This document shows, one piece after another, positions 32,546 to 39,557 of a stretch of 40,997 nucleotides of DNA (position 1 is the first letter of the stretch; every line of letters begins with the position of its first letter). A model generated the notes under the pieces. The model saw only the letters and a list, made by a program, of their open reading frames with translations. It ran no database searches and was not told the DNA's origin. Source of the DNA: Spartobacteria bacterium (lineage in GTDB: Bacteria; Verrucomicrobiota; Verrucomicrobiia; Chthoniobacterales; Chthoniobacteraceae); the NCBI GenBank assembly GCA_021324825.1, contig JAJPII010000024.1, positions 1-40,997 on the forward strand. Reading direction: 5' to 3'. A program made the position numbers and the translations under genes.

Positions 32546-33037
32546 ATGGAGTGGGACATCAAATCGCGCGCCGATTGCTGCGCGCTGACGAACCAGCCCT
32601 TCGCGGAAGGGGAATTTTTCTACACCCTTCTCTTCCGGAACAAGGAAGGCTTTTCGCGCCAGGACATCTCCGAGGCGGCCTGGGCCGCGCGCAACGACAA
32701 CATCCAGCCCTTTTCCTTCTGGCGTTCCAAATTCGAGCCGCCGCCGCCCGCGCCTCCCGAGCCGCTCGCGAAAGAGACGGCCGAAGACCTCCTGCGCCGT
32801 TACATGGCGGAAGGCGACGGCGCCCACGCCAGCGCGCGCTACATCCTCGCCGTGATGCTCGAAAGAAAACGCATCCTCAAGCAGATCGACGTCCGGCAGG
32901 CCGGCGGAGTCAAAACCTTGATCTATGAGAACGCCAAGACCGGCGAGGTATTCGTCATCCCCGACCCCGAACTTCGGATGGAGCAGATCGACGCAGTGCA
33001 AAAGGAAGTCGCCGCGCTGCTGCAACCGCCTGGCTAG
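32546..33037 (+). CDS. conserved unknown protein
   Basis: 163 residues, four bases after the peptidase stop. Begins MEWDIKSRADCCALTNQPFA, then EGEFFYTLLFRNKEGFSRQD, AWAARNDNIQPFSFWRSKFE and a Pro-rich joint, followed by helices LLRRYMAEGDGAHASARYIL and AVMLERKRILKQIDV, and a strand pair ending in a GEVFVIPDP turn. The paired Cys near the start (CC) with the TNQPF turn suggests a small metal-binding knuckle, but a second pair is not seen. Soluble, no signal peptide. I have seen this type as a conserved unknown; no function assigned. Confidence 0.7.
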   Translation: MEWDIKSRADCCALTNQPFAEGEFFYTLLFRNKEGFSRQDISEAAWAARNDNIQPFSFWRSKFEPPPPAPPEPLAKETAEDLLRRYMAEGDGAHASARYILAVMLERKRILKQIDVRQAGGVKTLIYENAKTGEVFVIPDPELRMEQIDAVQKEVAALLQPPG

Positions 33038-33055
33038 TTAGTCAGCTAGTTAGCT
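33032..33055. repeat. short direct repeat GCTAGTTAG
   Basis: GCTAGTTAGTCAGCTAGTTAG carries GCTAGTTAG twice, separated by TCA. It begins at the stop of the preceding gene (TAG at 33035-33037) and repeats stop codons in several frames. Confidence 0.5.
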
Positions 33056-33079
33056 GGAGCGGGAGGCCACGCACAATTC

Positions 33080-33140
33080 AGGCGGCTGACACAGCCGCCT
33101 CTACGGCCAAAAGCCAACCAAAAGCGCGTGACACGCTCTA
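33080..33140 (-). repeat. bipartite intergenic repeat, copy C
   Basis: Minus strand reads TAGAGCGTGTCACGCGCTTT (from 33140), a 17-base spacer, then GTAGAGGCGGCTGTGTCAGC completing a 7-bp stem at 33081-33099. The first three bases are the stop of the lipoprotein gene. This is the most compact and best-formed copy. Confidence 0.75.
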
Positions 33141-33542
33141 ATGATGCATCGGGTAACCGGGAACGAACGGGTTGGAGTAATAATAAGGATCGGGCGGGAA
33201 CGGCGGAGGATAGGGATTCGGAGGCGAATAGGCGGCGGGCGTGGCGAGCAGATAGTTGATGACGTCCGGGCTGACGCCTGCATTTTTTAGCTGGGTGACG
33301 TCGTCGACCTTCAATGAATACGGCGCCTGCGTCGATCTCAGGTAATGGATGATGAACGATGCGGGAAGCCCCTTCCGCGAAAGTTCGATGATGTCCGGGA
33401 CGGCCAGCGGCTCGCCGTGCGACATCCTCGCGGTCAGCGCGGGGGAAACGCTATGCCGTTCGAGAGCCGCGCGGTCGTTATCGTTGAGCGTCGCGCAGGC
33501 GGACAGAATGAACGCGCAAACCATGGGAAGCGTCCTTTTCAT
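33138..33542 (-). CDS. predicted lipoprotein of unknown function
   Basis: 134 residues from ATG at 33542. Signal peptide with lipobox LSAC (KRTLPMVCAFILSACATL), Cys at about residue 16. The body contains two similar helical blocks (VPDIIELSRKGLPASFIIHY and VDDVTQLKNAGVSPDVINYL), a repeat seen in bacterial lipoproteins, and ends in a Pro/Tyr-rich tail (PPNPYPPPFPPDPYYY, GYPMHH). Lipid-anchored in the inner or outer membrane. Stop codon lies in repeat copy C. Divergent from dus across 75 bases. Confidence 0.8.
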   Translation of the reverse strand: MKRTLPMVCAFILSACATLNDNDRAALERHSVSPALTARMSHGEPLAVPDIIELSRKGLPASFIIHYLRSTQAPYSLKVDDVTQLKNAGVSPDVINYLLATPAAYSPPNPYPPPFPPDPYYYSNPFVPGYPMHH

Positions 33543-33617
33543 ATTATAAGCAAGATAACCGGTTCGGCGAAAAATAGCGATGCCAGTTTTCATCCCGGCA
33601 TGCGAAGCTTGCACAGG

Positions 33618-34613
33618 ATGACCCTTCCTTGGTTCGAGAACAAGTTTCCGCTTTACCTGGCGCCGATGGCCGGGGTCACGGACACCATCTTCCGCCGTCT
33701 GTGCAAGGAGCAGGGCGCGGATGTGGTCGTCACGGAATTCGTCTCCTCGGAAGGGATCATCCGGCGCAACGAGCGCACCCGGGAGTACGTCGAGTTCACG
33801 GAAGAGGAGCGCCCGCTCGGCGTCCAGCTGTTCGGCGCCGACCCCGCGAGCATGGGCGAAGCCGCGCGGCTGGCGATCGAGTGGGTTCGGCCCGACTTCA
33901 TCGACCTGAACTTCGGCTGCCCCGTAAACAAGATCGTTTCCCGGAACGGCGGCTCCGCCCTCCTGCGCGATTGCCCCCTCCTGCGGAGCGTGGCCGAAGG
34001 CGTGGTCAAAGCCGTCGCGCCCTTTCCCGTCACGGCGAAGATACGGCTCGGCTGGGACGCGGGCTCCGTGAACGCCGTGCAGAACGCGCGCATCCTGCAG
34101 GACGCCGGCATCCGCGCCCTCGCCGTGCATGGGCGCACCCGTGTCCAGGGCTATTCCGGCGAGGCGGATTGGGAAACCATCGCGCGCGTTGCGGAAGCGG
34201 TTTCCATCCCCGTCATAGGCAACGGCGACATCTCCTCCGCCGCAGTGGCCAAACGCCGCCGCGAGGAGACCCGCGTCGCCGGCCTCATGCTCGGGCGCGT
34301 CGCCATGTCCTCCCCCTGGATATTCGCGGAGATAAAGCGCTTCCTAGCCACGGGAGAACTCGGCCCCAAACCCTCGCCGGAAGAGCAATGGGCCCTCATC
34401 CGGCGCCACTGCGTCGAGTTCATCGCGCGCCGCGGCAACGAGGACTCCGCCATGCGCGCGATGCGGGCCCGGCTCATGGCCTATTCGCGCGGGATGCGCG
34501 ACGGGCGCAACCTGCGGGGGCGTTTCCAGCGCGTCGCCTCCCTGCGCGAGCTGGATGAAATCCGTGAAGACCATTTGCAGGCGCGTCTTGAGGCGGATAC
34601 CCTTCACGCATGA
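33618..34613 (+). CDS. dus: tRNA-dihydrouridine synthase
   Basis: Reduces uridine to dihydrouridine in tRNA using FMN and NADPH. 331 residues from ATG at 33618 (an in-frame ATG at 33600 is also possible). Motifs: YLAPMAGVTDTIFRRL, TEFVSSEGII, GVQLFGADP, FIDLNFGCPVNKIVSRNGGS with the catalytic Cys, VTAKIRLGWD, LAVHGRTRVQGYSG and VIGNGDISS, and LMLGRVAMSSPWIF. TIM barrel followed by a helical RNA-binding domain. Which Dus subgroup (DusA, B or C) it is was not settled; DusB is most likely. Stop overlaps the next gene. Confidence 0.93.
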   Translation: MTLPWFENKFPLYLAPMAGVTDTIFRRLCKEQGADVVVTEFVSSEGIIRRNERTREYVEFTEEERPLGVQLFGADPASMGEAARLAIEWVRPDFIDLNFGCPVNKIVSRNGGSALLRDCPLLRSVAEGVVKAVAPFPVTAKIRLGWDAGSVNAVQNARILQDAGIRALAVHGRTRVQGYSGEADWETIARVAEAVSIPVIGNGDISSAAVAKRRREETRVAGLMLGRVAMSSPWIFAEIKRFLATGELGPKPSPEEQWALIRRHCVEFIARRGNEDSAMRAMRARLMAYSRGMRDGRNLRGRFQRVASLRELDEIREDHLQARLEADTLHA

Positions 34614-34972
34614 GCGGGGAGATCAAATTCAAGATCGGCAACGAGCGGCTGGTTAAAGTGACGCAACCGGCGGCCGTCAAGCTGACCTCGCTCCTCACGC
34701 GGCAGGGCCGGCCACAGGGCGCGTTGCGCATCGCCGTCATTGGCGGAGGCTGCTCCGGCCTGCAATACAAGATGGACCTCGTCGACGGCCCGGCGAACCG
34801 CGACATCCTCGTCGAGTCCTCGGAAGTGCGCGTGGTCGTTGATCCCAAGAGCGCGCTGTTCGTCAGCGGCTCGCTCCTCGACTACAGCGATGACCTGCAA
34901 AAGGGCGGCTTCAAAGTCACCAACCCGAACGCCGTCGCGCATTGCTCCTGCGGCGAGAGTTTCGCGGCGTAA
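34610..34972 (+). CDS. erpA: A-type Fe-S cluster carrier (ErpA/IscA family)
   Basis: 120 residues from the ATG overlapping the dus stop. The HesB fold: VTQPAAVKLTSLLTRQG, LRIAVIGGGCSGLQYKM with the first Cys, VVVDPKSALFVSGSLLDY and FKVTNPNAVAHCSCGESF with the two terminal Cys. Binds a 2Fe-2S or 4Fe-4S cluster and passes it to apo-proteins. Cannot be separated from IscA or SufA by motif; symbol is the nearest. Nearby Fe-S users include Nth and the DR2241-type protein. Confidence 0.88.
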   Translation: MSGEIKFKIGNERLVKVTQPAAVKLTSLLTRQGRPQGALRIAVIGGGCSGLQYKMDLVDGPANRDILVESSEVRVVVDPKSALFVSGSLLDYSDDLQKGGFKVTNPNAVAHCSCGESFAA

Positions 34973-34984
34973 GCCCTTGACACG

Positions 34985-35027
34985 GTTGGAGGCGCGCGGC
35001 GCGTCAAAAATCTGCCGGGCCTCCAAC
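34985..35027. other. inverted repeat between convergent genes
   Basis: GTTGGAGGC (34985-34993) is complementary to GCCTCCAAC (35019-35027), with a 25-base loop. It lies between the Fe-S carrier and the superoxide dismutase, which converge. No T tract follows, so it may be a weak or Rho-assisted terminator or just a stem. Confidence 0.35.
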
Positions 35028-35057
35028 GCCGAGCAGCCGATCCCGGGGTTTCTTAGC

Positions 35058-35786
35058 TTAGGAGCTCATCGCGTTCTCGTAACGCATGGTCACGAAGTCC
35101 CAGTCGACCACGTTCCACCAGGCTTCCACGTATTCGGGCCGCTTGTTTTGGTGTTTGAGATAGTAGGCGTGTTCCCAGACGTCGATTCCCAATAACGGCG
35201 TCTTCCCTTGGGAAACCGGGCTGTCCTGGTTCGGCGTGGAATCGATTTCCAGTTCCTTGCCGCTCAATGCCAGCCAGGCCCAGCCGCTTCCAAAAACGCC
35301 CGCCGCTTCCTTGGAGAACTTCTCCTTGAATCCCGCGAAGCCGCCGAATTTCTTCGCGATGGCTTCCGCCAGCGCGCCTTTCGGTTCGCCTCCACCCTTT
35401 GGCTTCATCATTTTCCAGAAGAGCGTGTGGTTGAAATCCCCGCCGCCGTTGTTGCGAACGGCTTTCCGAATGTCTTCGGGGACGGCGCCGAGGTTTCGCA
35501 GAAGTTCCTCCGGCGTTTTTTGCGCGAGGTCGGGATGTCCTTCCACGGCGGCGTTGAGCTTTTTGACGTAACCGGCGTGGTGCTTGCCGTAGTGGATTTC
35601 CATGGTCCTGGCGTCGATGTAAGGCTCGAGCGCGTCGTAGGCGTACGGAAGCGGGGGGAGTTTGTAGGGGCCCGTTCCGGCGTCCGGCGCTGCGGGTGTT
35701 GATGCGCCAAAGGCGCGCAGGCTTGGGGCGGCGAAAGCGGCGCCCGCGAGGAGTGTCTTTGTAATGAGTTGTCGTCGGGTTATCAT
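35058..35786 (-). CDS. sodA: exported Fe/Mn superoxide dismutase with Tat-type signal
   Basis: 242 residues, about 40 longer than the cytoplasmic enzyme. The front is a twin-arginine-like signal: [20 protein letters not shown]. Metal ligands: His in [10 protein letters not shown], His in FNHTLFW, Asp and His in [16 protein letters not shown]. The NQDSP segment before the Asp ligand favours manganese, though iron cannot be excluded. GSGWAWL is the usual core. Tat export would place a folded metallated enzyme in the periplasm to remove extracytoplasmic superoxide. Confidence 0.9.
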   Translation of the reverse strand: MITRRQLITKTLLAGAAFAAPSLRAFGASTPAAPDAGTGPYKLPPLPYAYDALEPYIDARTMEIHYGKHHAGYVKKLNAAVEGHPDLAQKTPEELLRNLGAVPEDIRKAVRNNGGGDFNHTLFWKMMKPKGGGEPKGALAEAIAKKFGGFAGFKEKFSKEAAGVFGSGWAWLALSGKELEIDSTPNQDSPVSQGKTPLLGIDVWEHAYYLKHQNKRPEYVEAWWNVVDWDFVTMRYENAMSS

Positions 35787-35827
35787 AGGACTTCAACTTC
35801 CGCCTCCCCGGCGAAATTGCCAACCGT

Positions 35828-35867
35828 AAATAAAACGGCCGGCGTCGCGGAAAAACGACGCCGGCCG
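35828..35867 (-). terminator. strong hairpin terminator after the HtrA gene
   Basis: CGGCCGGCGTCG (35836-35847) and CGACGCCGGCCG (35856-35867) form a perfect 12-bp stem with an 8-base loop. On the minus strand it is followed by TTTTATTTA and lies 12 bases after the protease stop, as expected for a Rho-independent terminator. Confidence 0.85.
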
Positions 35868-35878
35868 CCCAACCAAGT

Positions 35879-37243
35879 TTATTTCCCGAGAACCGCGTAG
35901 CGCTTCTGGCCTTTGCGGTCGATCAACAGGAGAGCCGCTTTCTTCGGATCGCGCGCGGCCAGCATCGCCTTGCACGCGGCGGCGTTGGCGACCGGTTTGC
36001 CGTCGATCTCGGTTATTACATCCTGCCGCTGGATATCCGTGGAAGCGGCCACGCTGTCGGGGGCCACGTCCGTAACCATGGCCCCTGCGGGAGAGGCGTC
36101 CTGGAGTTGCAGGCCGATGGACGGCGCGGCGGGCGCGGGAGGCGCGGTGTTGGAGACGCGCTTCAAGTCGCTCGGCAGGCCGGCGGTGGTCAGCGCGATT
36201 TTCATCGCCTTGCCCTCGCGCCAGACGGATAGCTCCACCGACTGCCCGACTTTCTTTTTCAAGATCTGCTGCTGGAGATCGCGCCCCGTGGCGACGGCCA
36301 CCCCGTCGACTTGCGTTATGACATCCGCAGGGCGCAGGTCGCTCCTGTAAGCGGGCGTATCCGACTCGATGGTCTGGACGACGACCCCGCTCTCGACGCC
36401 TTTTATATGATCCTGCAAGAGCGCGTCCTTTTGCAGGTCGATGATGGTGATGCCCAGCCACGGGTGGACGACCTTCCCGGTGGCGATGATCTCCGTCTCC
36501 ACGTCGCGGCAAAGGTTCGAGGGGATGGCGAACGAAAGGCCGCGGGCGACCGAGCCGTTGATGAGGGTATTCATCCCGACCACTTTTCCATCCAGGTCGA
36601 AGAGCGGGGAGCCGCTGTTGCCGGGGTTGATGAAGGCGTTCGTCTGGATGTAGTCCTCGTACATCGTGTCGGGCGTCAGCTGGCTGCGACCCTTGGCGCT
36701 GACCCAGCCGACCGTGAAGCTGAAGTCCATATTGAACGGCACGCCGATCGCCCCCACCATCTGCCCCACGCGCAAGGCATCGCTGTCGCCAAACTCGACC
36801 GCGGTCAGGTTCGGCGCCTCTATCTTGACCACGGCGATGTCCGTCTTGTTGTCCGCGCCGACCACCCTGCCGCTGAGAATGCGCCCATCCTTCAACCGCA
36901 CCTGGATTCTCTCCGCCCCGGCGACGGCGTGGTCGTTCGTGAGGATGTAGCCCTCCTTCCGCACGATGAACCCGGAAGCCTCGCTGTGGGTCAGCGCGTC
37001 GGGCAGGTGAAAGGTGCGTCCAAGGTCCGGCGAGGAAAGGTCCGGCCCGTCTTCCGCAACGCCGTCCTGCGCCGATTTATCGGCTTCGATGACCACCACG
37101 GACGGCGCCACCTTCTCATAGACGCGGACGAAGGCGTTATCGAGTTCCCGGATGAGGTTCGGGGCGTCCGCCAGGCTTCTATTTGCGCTGGCGGCGAAAA
37201 AGGCTAGACTGAGACAGCCGATGACGGACGCAAAACGAATCAT
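35879..37243 (-). CDS. HtrA/DegP-family periplasmic serine protease with two PDZ domains
   Basis: 454 residues from ATG at 37243, which opens a signal peptide (IRFASVIGCLSLAFFAASANRS); a TTG 45 bases upstream is less likely. Protease domain: His in ILTNDHAVAG, Asp in NKTDIAVVKIE, Ser in INPGNSGSPLFDLDG. PDZ1 about 275-365 (VESGVVVQTIESDTPAYRSD, LRPADVITQVDGVAVATG), PDZ2 about 385-450 (AGAMVTDVAPDSVA, QDVITEIDGKPVANAAA). Degrades or refolds damaged envelope proteins. A strong terminator follows. Divergent from kamA. Confidence 0.95.
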   Translation of the reverse strand: MIRFASVIGCLSLAFFAASANRSLADAPNLIRELDNAFVRVYEKVAPSVVVIEADKSAQDGVAEDGPDLSSPDLGRTFHLPDALTHSEASGFIVRKEGYILTNDHAVAGAERIQVRLKDGRILSGRVVGADNKTDIAVVKIEAPNLTAVEFGDSDALRVGQMVGAIGVPFNMDFSFTVGWVSAKGRSQLTPDTMYEDYIQTNAFINPGNSGSPLFDLDGKVVGMNTLINGSVARGLSFAIPSNLCRDVETEIIATGKVVHPWLGITIIDLQKDALLQDHIKGVESGVVVQTIESDTPAYRSDLRPADVITQVDGVAVATGRDLQQQILKKKVGQSVELSVWREGKAMKIALTTAGLPSDLKRVSNTAPPAPAAPSIGLQLQDASPAGAMVTDVAPDSVAASTDIQRQDVITEIDGKPVANAAACKAMLAARDPKKAALLLIDRKGQKRYAVLGK

Positions 37244-37259
37244 GTTTGGAATGACGGCT

Positions 37260-37289
37260 TTGACAGAAAAAGACGCTCTCTCGTTCAAT
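37260..37289 (+). promoter_or_regulatory. possible kamA promoter
   Basis: TTGACA at 37260-37265 is a perfect housekeeping -35 box; TTCAAT at 37284-37289, 18 bases on, is a 4-of-6 -10 box. It lies 68 bases before the kamA start in the 113-base divergent spacer. Pattern only. Confidence 0.35.
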
Positions 37290-37356
37290 CGGTAATATAT
37301 TTCCGGCGGCCCTCGACGCCTATTTTTCTTCTATTCGACCCGGATCGGTCAACTTC

Positions 37357-38520
37357 ATGCAACCAAAGGCTTTCCTCTCCCACGCACCCGGCTATTGGCC
37401 CGGGATTTCTCCCGAGAAATGGAACGACTGGAAATGGCAGCTCAAAAACAGGGTCACGACCCTGGCCCAACTGGAGCAGCACCTGCGCCTCTCCCCTGAG
37501 GAGCGGAGCGGCGTCCTGCTTTCCGGCAACAAGCTGGCGCTGGCCGTAACGCCGCATTTCTTCAACCTCATAGATCCGGATAACCCGGATTGCCCCATCC
37601 GGCGGCAGGTCATCCCCCGCGTCGAGGAGACGTGGACCTCCCCCTACGACATGGCCGACCCGTGCGGGGAGGATTCCCACATGCCCGTCCCCGGCCTCGT
37701 CCACCGCTACCCGGACCGCGTTTTGTTCCTGGTGACCGACAGATGCGCCTCCTACTGCCGGTACTGCACCCGTGCGCGCGTGGTCAGCGGCGTGGGAGAA
37801 CAGGAGTTGCACACCAATTTCGAGGAAGCCTTCCGCTACCTGGAACAGCACGACGAAGTGCGCGATGTCCTCCTTTCCGGCGGCGACGCCCTCCTCTTCT
37901 CCGACGACAAGCTGGAGTATTTGCTCAAACGGCTGCGGGCCATACCGCACATCGAGTTCCTGCGGATCGGCTCCCGCGTCCCCATCTTCCTGCCGCAACG
38001 GATAACCCCGGCCCTCTGCCAGATGCTCCAAAAATATCATCCCCTTTGGATGAGCGTCCACGCCAACCACCCGCGCGAACTGACCCTCGAAGTAAGGGAG
38101 GCGCTCGAGCGTCTCGCCAACCACGGCATCCCGCTGGGGAACCAGAGCGTCCTCCTCGCCGGCGTCAACGACTCCGTGGACGTCATGAAGAACCTCGTGC
38201 AAAAGCTCCTCATGTGCCGCGTGCGCCCCTACTACATCTACCAGTGCGACCTCATCGACGGCTCCTCCCACCTGCGGACGCCTGTTTCAAAGGGGATAGA
38301 GATCATCGAAGGTCTGCGCGGCCACACGACGGGGTACGCCGTGCCGCAATTCGTCATCGACGCGCCCGGGGGCGGCGGCAAAGTGCCGATAAACCCCGCG
38401 TACACCGTTTACCACGACCAGGAGAAAATCGTCATCCGCAACTACGAAGGGAAGATATTCGAGTACCCCGAGCCGCGCGCGCCCATCGCCGCGAACCAAC
38501 GCGAATACCTGTACTCGTGA
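37357..38520 (+). CDS. kamA: lysine 2,3-aminomutase family radical SAM enzyme
   Basis: 387 residues. Radical SAM Cys triad CASYCRYC at about 131-138 in VTDRCASYCRYCTRARVV, the VRDVLLSGGDALLFSD block, LRIGSRVPIFLPQRI, VNDSVDVMKNLVQKLL, YIYQCDLIDGSSHLRTP, and the PLP-lysine motif DAPGGGGKVPINP. Uses SAM, a 4Fe-4S cluster and PLP to move the amino group of lysine or a related residue. N-terminal region is full length, so closer to KamA than to the shorter EpmB that modifies EF-P. Product might be beta-lysine for an osmolyte; no acetyltransferase (AblB) is adjacent. Confidence 0.9.
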   Translation: MQPKAFLSHAPGYWPGISPEKWNDWKWQLKNRVTTLAQLEQHLRLSPEERSGVLLSGNKLALAVTPHFFNLIDPDNPDCPIRRQVIPRVEETWTSPYDMADPCGEDSHMPVPGLVHRYPDRVLFLVTDRCASYCRYCTRARVVSGVGEQELHTNFEEAFRYLEQHDEVRDVLLSGGDALLFSDDKLEYLLKRLRAIPHIEFLRIGSRVPIFLPQRITPALCQMLQKYHPLWMSVHANHPRELTLEVREALERLANHGIPLGNQSVLLAGVNDSVDVMKNLVQKLLMCRVRPYYIYQCDLIDGSSHLRTPVSKGIEIIEGLRGHTTGYAVPQFVIDAPGGGGKVPINPAYTVYHDQEKIVIRNYEGKIFEYPEPRAPIAANQREYLYS

Positions 38521-38963
38521 CGACCCGGAAGCTCCTCTTCATCTGCACCGGCAATTTCTACCGGAGCCGTTTCGCCGAAGCCGTCTTCAACCACCGCGCG
38601 GAAGAACTCGGGCTGCCGTGGAAAGCCTTCTCGCGCGGCCTCGCCATCCATTACGTCCCGGAGGGAGACCTATCCGGGCACACCGCGGCGGCGCTGGCCC
38701 AACGCGGCGTCCACCTGCGCCACACCGGCCCCGTCCGCGTGCAAATCAGCGACGACGACTTGCAAAGCGCCGACATGGTCATCGCGCTCGACGACAGGGA
38801 ACACCGCCCGATGCTGCGCGACATGTTCCCCGAATGGGAAAACCGGATCACGTTCTGGGGCGTTCAGGACATGCCGCACATCTGGCCGGAAGAAGCTCTC
38901 CCCGCCATCGAAGCGCGCGTTGGCGAACTGATCGCGGCCCTTGCGCAAAGCTCTGGGAAATAA
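38517..38963 (+). CDS. low-molecular-weight protein phosphatase-like protein
   Basis: 148 residues from a GTG overlapping the kamA stop. The P-loop is LFICTGNFYRSRFAEA, a CX5R(S) motif as in LMW tyrosine phosphatases and arsenate reductases, placed at the N-terminus as expected. The general-acid Asp loop near residue 120 is DMPHIW rather than the usual DP. HTGPVRVQISDDDLQSADMV resembles the family (normally HxARxL followed by D). Phosphatase or arsenate-reductase role unresolved; no ars genes nearby. Coupling to kamA is unexplained. Confidence 0.75.
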   Translation: MTTRKLLFICTGNFYRSRFAEAVFNHRAEELGLPWKAFSRGLAIHYVPEGDLSGHTAAALAQRGVHLRHTGPVRVQISDDDLQSADMVIALDDREHRPMLRDMFPEWENRITFWGVQDMPHIWPEEALPAIEARVGELIAALAQSSGK

Positions 38964-38975
38964 AGACTCCAATTA

Positions 38976-39014
38976 CAACCAAGAGCGGGCCGAAAAGTGC
39001 ATGACACGCTTTAG
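38976..39014 (-). repeat. intergenic repeat, copy D (first box only)
   Basis: Minus strand reads TAAAGCGTGTCATGCACTTT then TCGGCCCGCTCTTGGTTGTA, nearly identical to the first box plus spacer of the other copies. The GGCGGCT hairpin half is missing: after GTTGTA the sequence diverges. It begins one base after the adenosyltransferase stop TAA. Confidence 0.65.
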
Positions 39015-39548
39015 TTAGTCTTTCTTCGTCTCCAGGAAGCGGGCTTGGAGCCAGCAGAGATCGGACAGGCGGTTGAGGTAGCGGAGGAGTTCAGGGTTCA
39101 GCGTTTTGGTTTCGTCCGCGAGGCGGATCACGTCGCGCTCGGCCCGGCGGCAGACGGTGCGCGCCATGTCCAGCGCCGCGGAACCCGGGTTCGCGCCCGG
39201 CGTCGCCCAGTGTTTGAAGTCCAGCTTGTGGTTTTTTTCCAGGTCGTCGATGAGCGCGGTGAGGCGATCCGCCATTTCGGCTCCGACGAGGGGATGGCTT
39301 TTTGCGTAGCGTTCGCGGTCGGCGTCTTCCAGGGCGAGTTCGCCCATCAGCAACACCAATTCGTTCTGGATCGCGAAGATCGGGGCCGTGATGAACGGAT
39401 CGCCCACGGCGGCCCGGGCGAGGCCCAGGGAGGCGTTGAGTTCATCGACGGCGCCGCAGGCTTCGATGCGGGCGTGCGTCTTGCGCACCCTGCGCCCAAA
39501 GAGGAGGCCGGTCGTGCCGTCATCGCCGGTTTTCGTGGCGATGGACAT
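39015..39548 (-). CDS. pduO: PduO-type cob(I)alamin adenosyltransferase
   Basis: 177 residues of a trimeric five-helix-bundle enzyme that makes adenosylcobalamin from ATP and cob(I)alamin. ATP-binding N-terminus TKTGDDGTTGLLFGRRVRK, then EACGAVDELNASLGLARA, the helical core and the signature ARTVCRRAERDVIRL near 135, LLRYLNRLSDLCWLQARF at the end. All key positions are present. Nine bases downstream of rpoC, so possibly read from that transcript. Supports cobalamin use together with CbiX. Confidence 0.92.
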   Translation of the reverse strand: MSIATKTGDDGTTGLLFGRRVRKTHARIEACGAVDELNASLGLARAAVGDPFITAPIFAIQNELVLLMGELALEDADRERYAKSHPLVGAEMADRLTALIDDLEKNHKLDFKHWATPGANPGSAALDMARTVCRRAERDVIRLADETKTLNPELLRYLNRLSDLCWLQARFLETKKD

Positions 39549-39557
39549 CCTTCGGGA

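Noticed and set aside
37357..38520. EpmB (EF-P lysylation) instead of KamA
   Set aside because: The protein is longer than EpmB with a full N-terminal region, and no efp or epmA gene is adjacent; not fully excluded.
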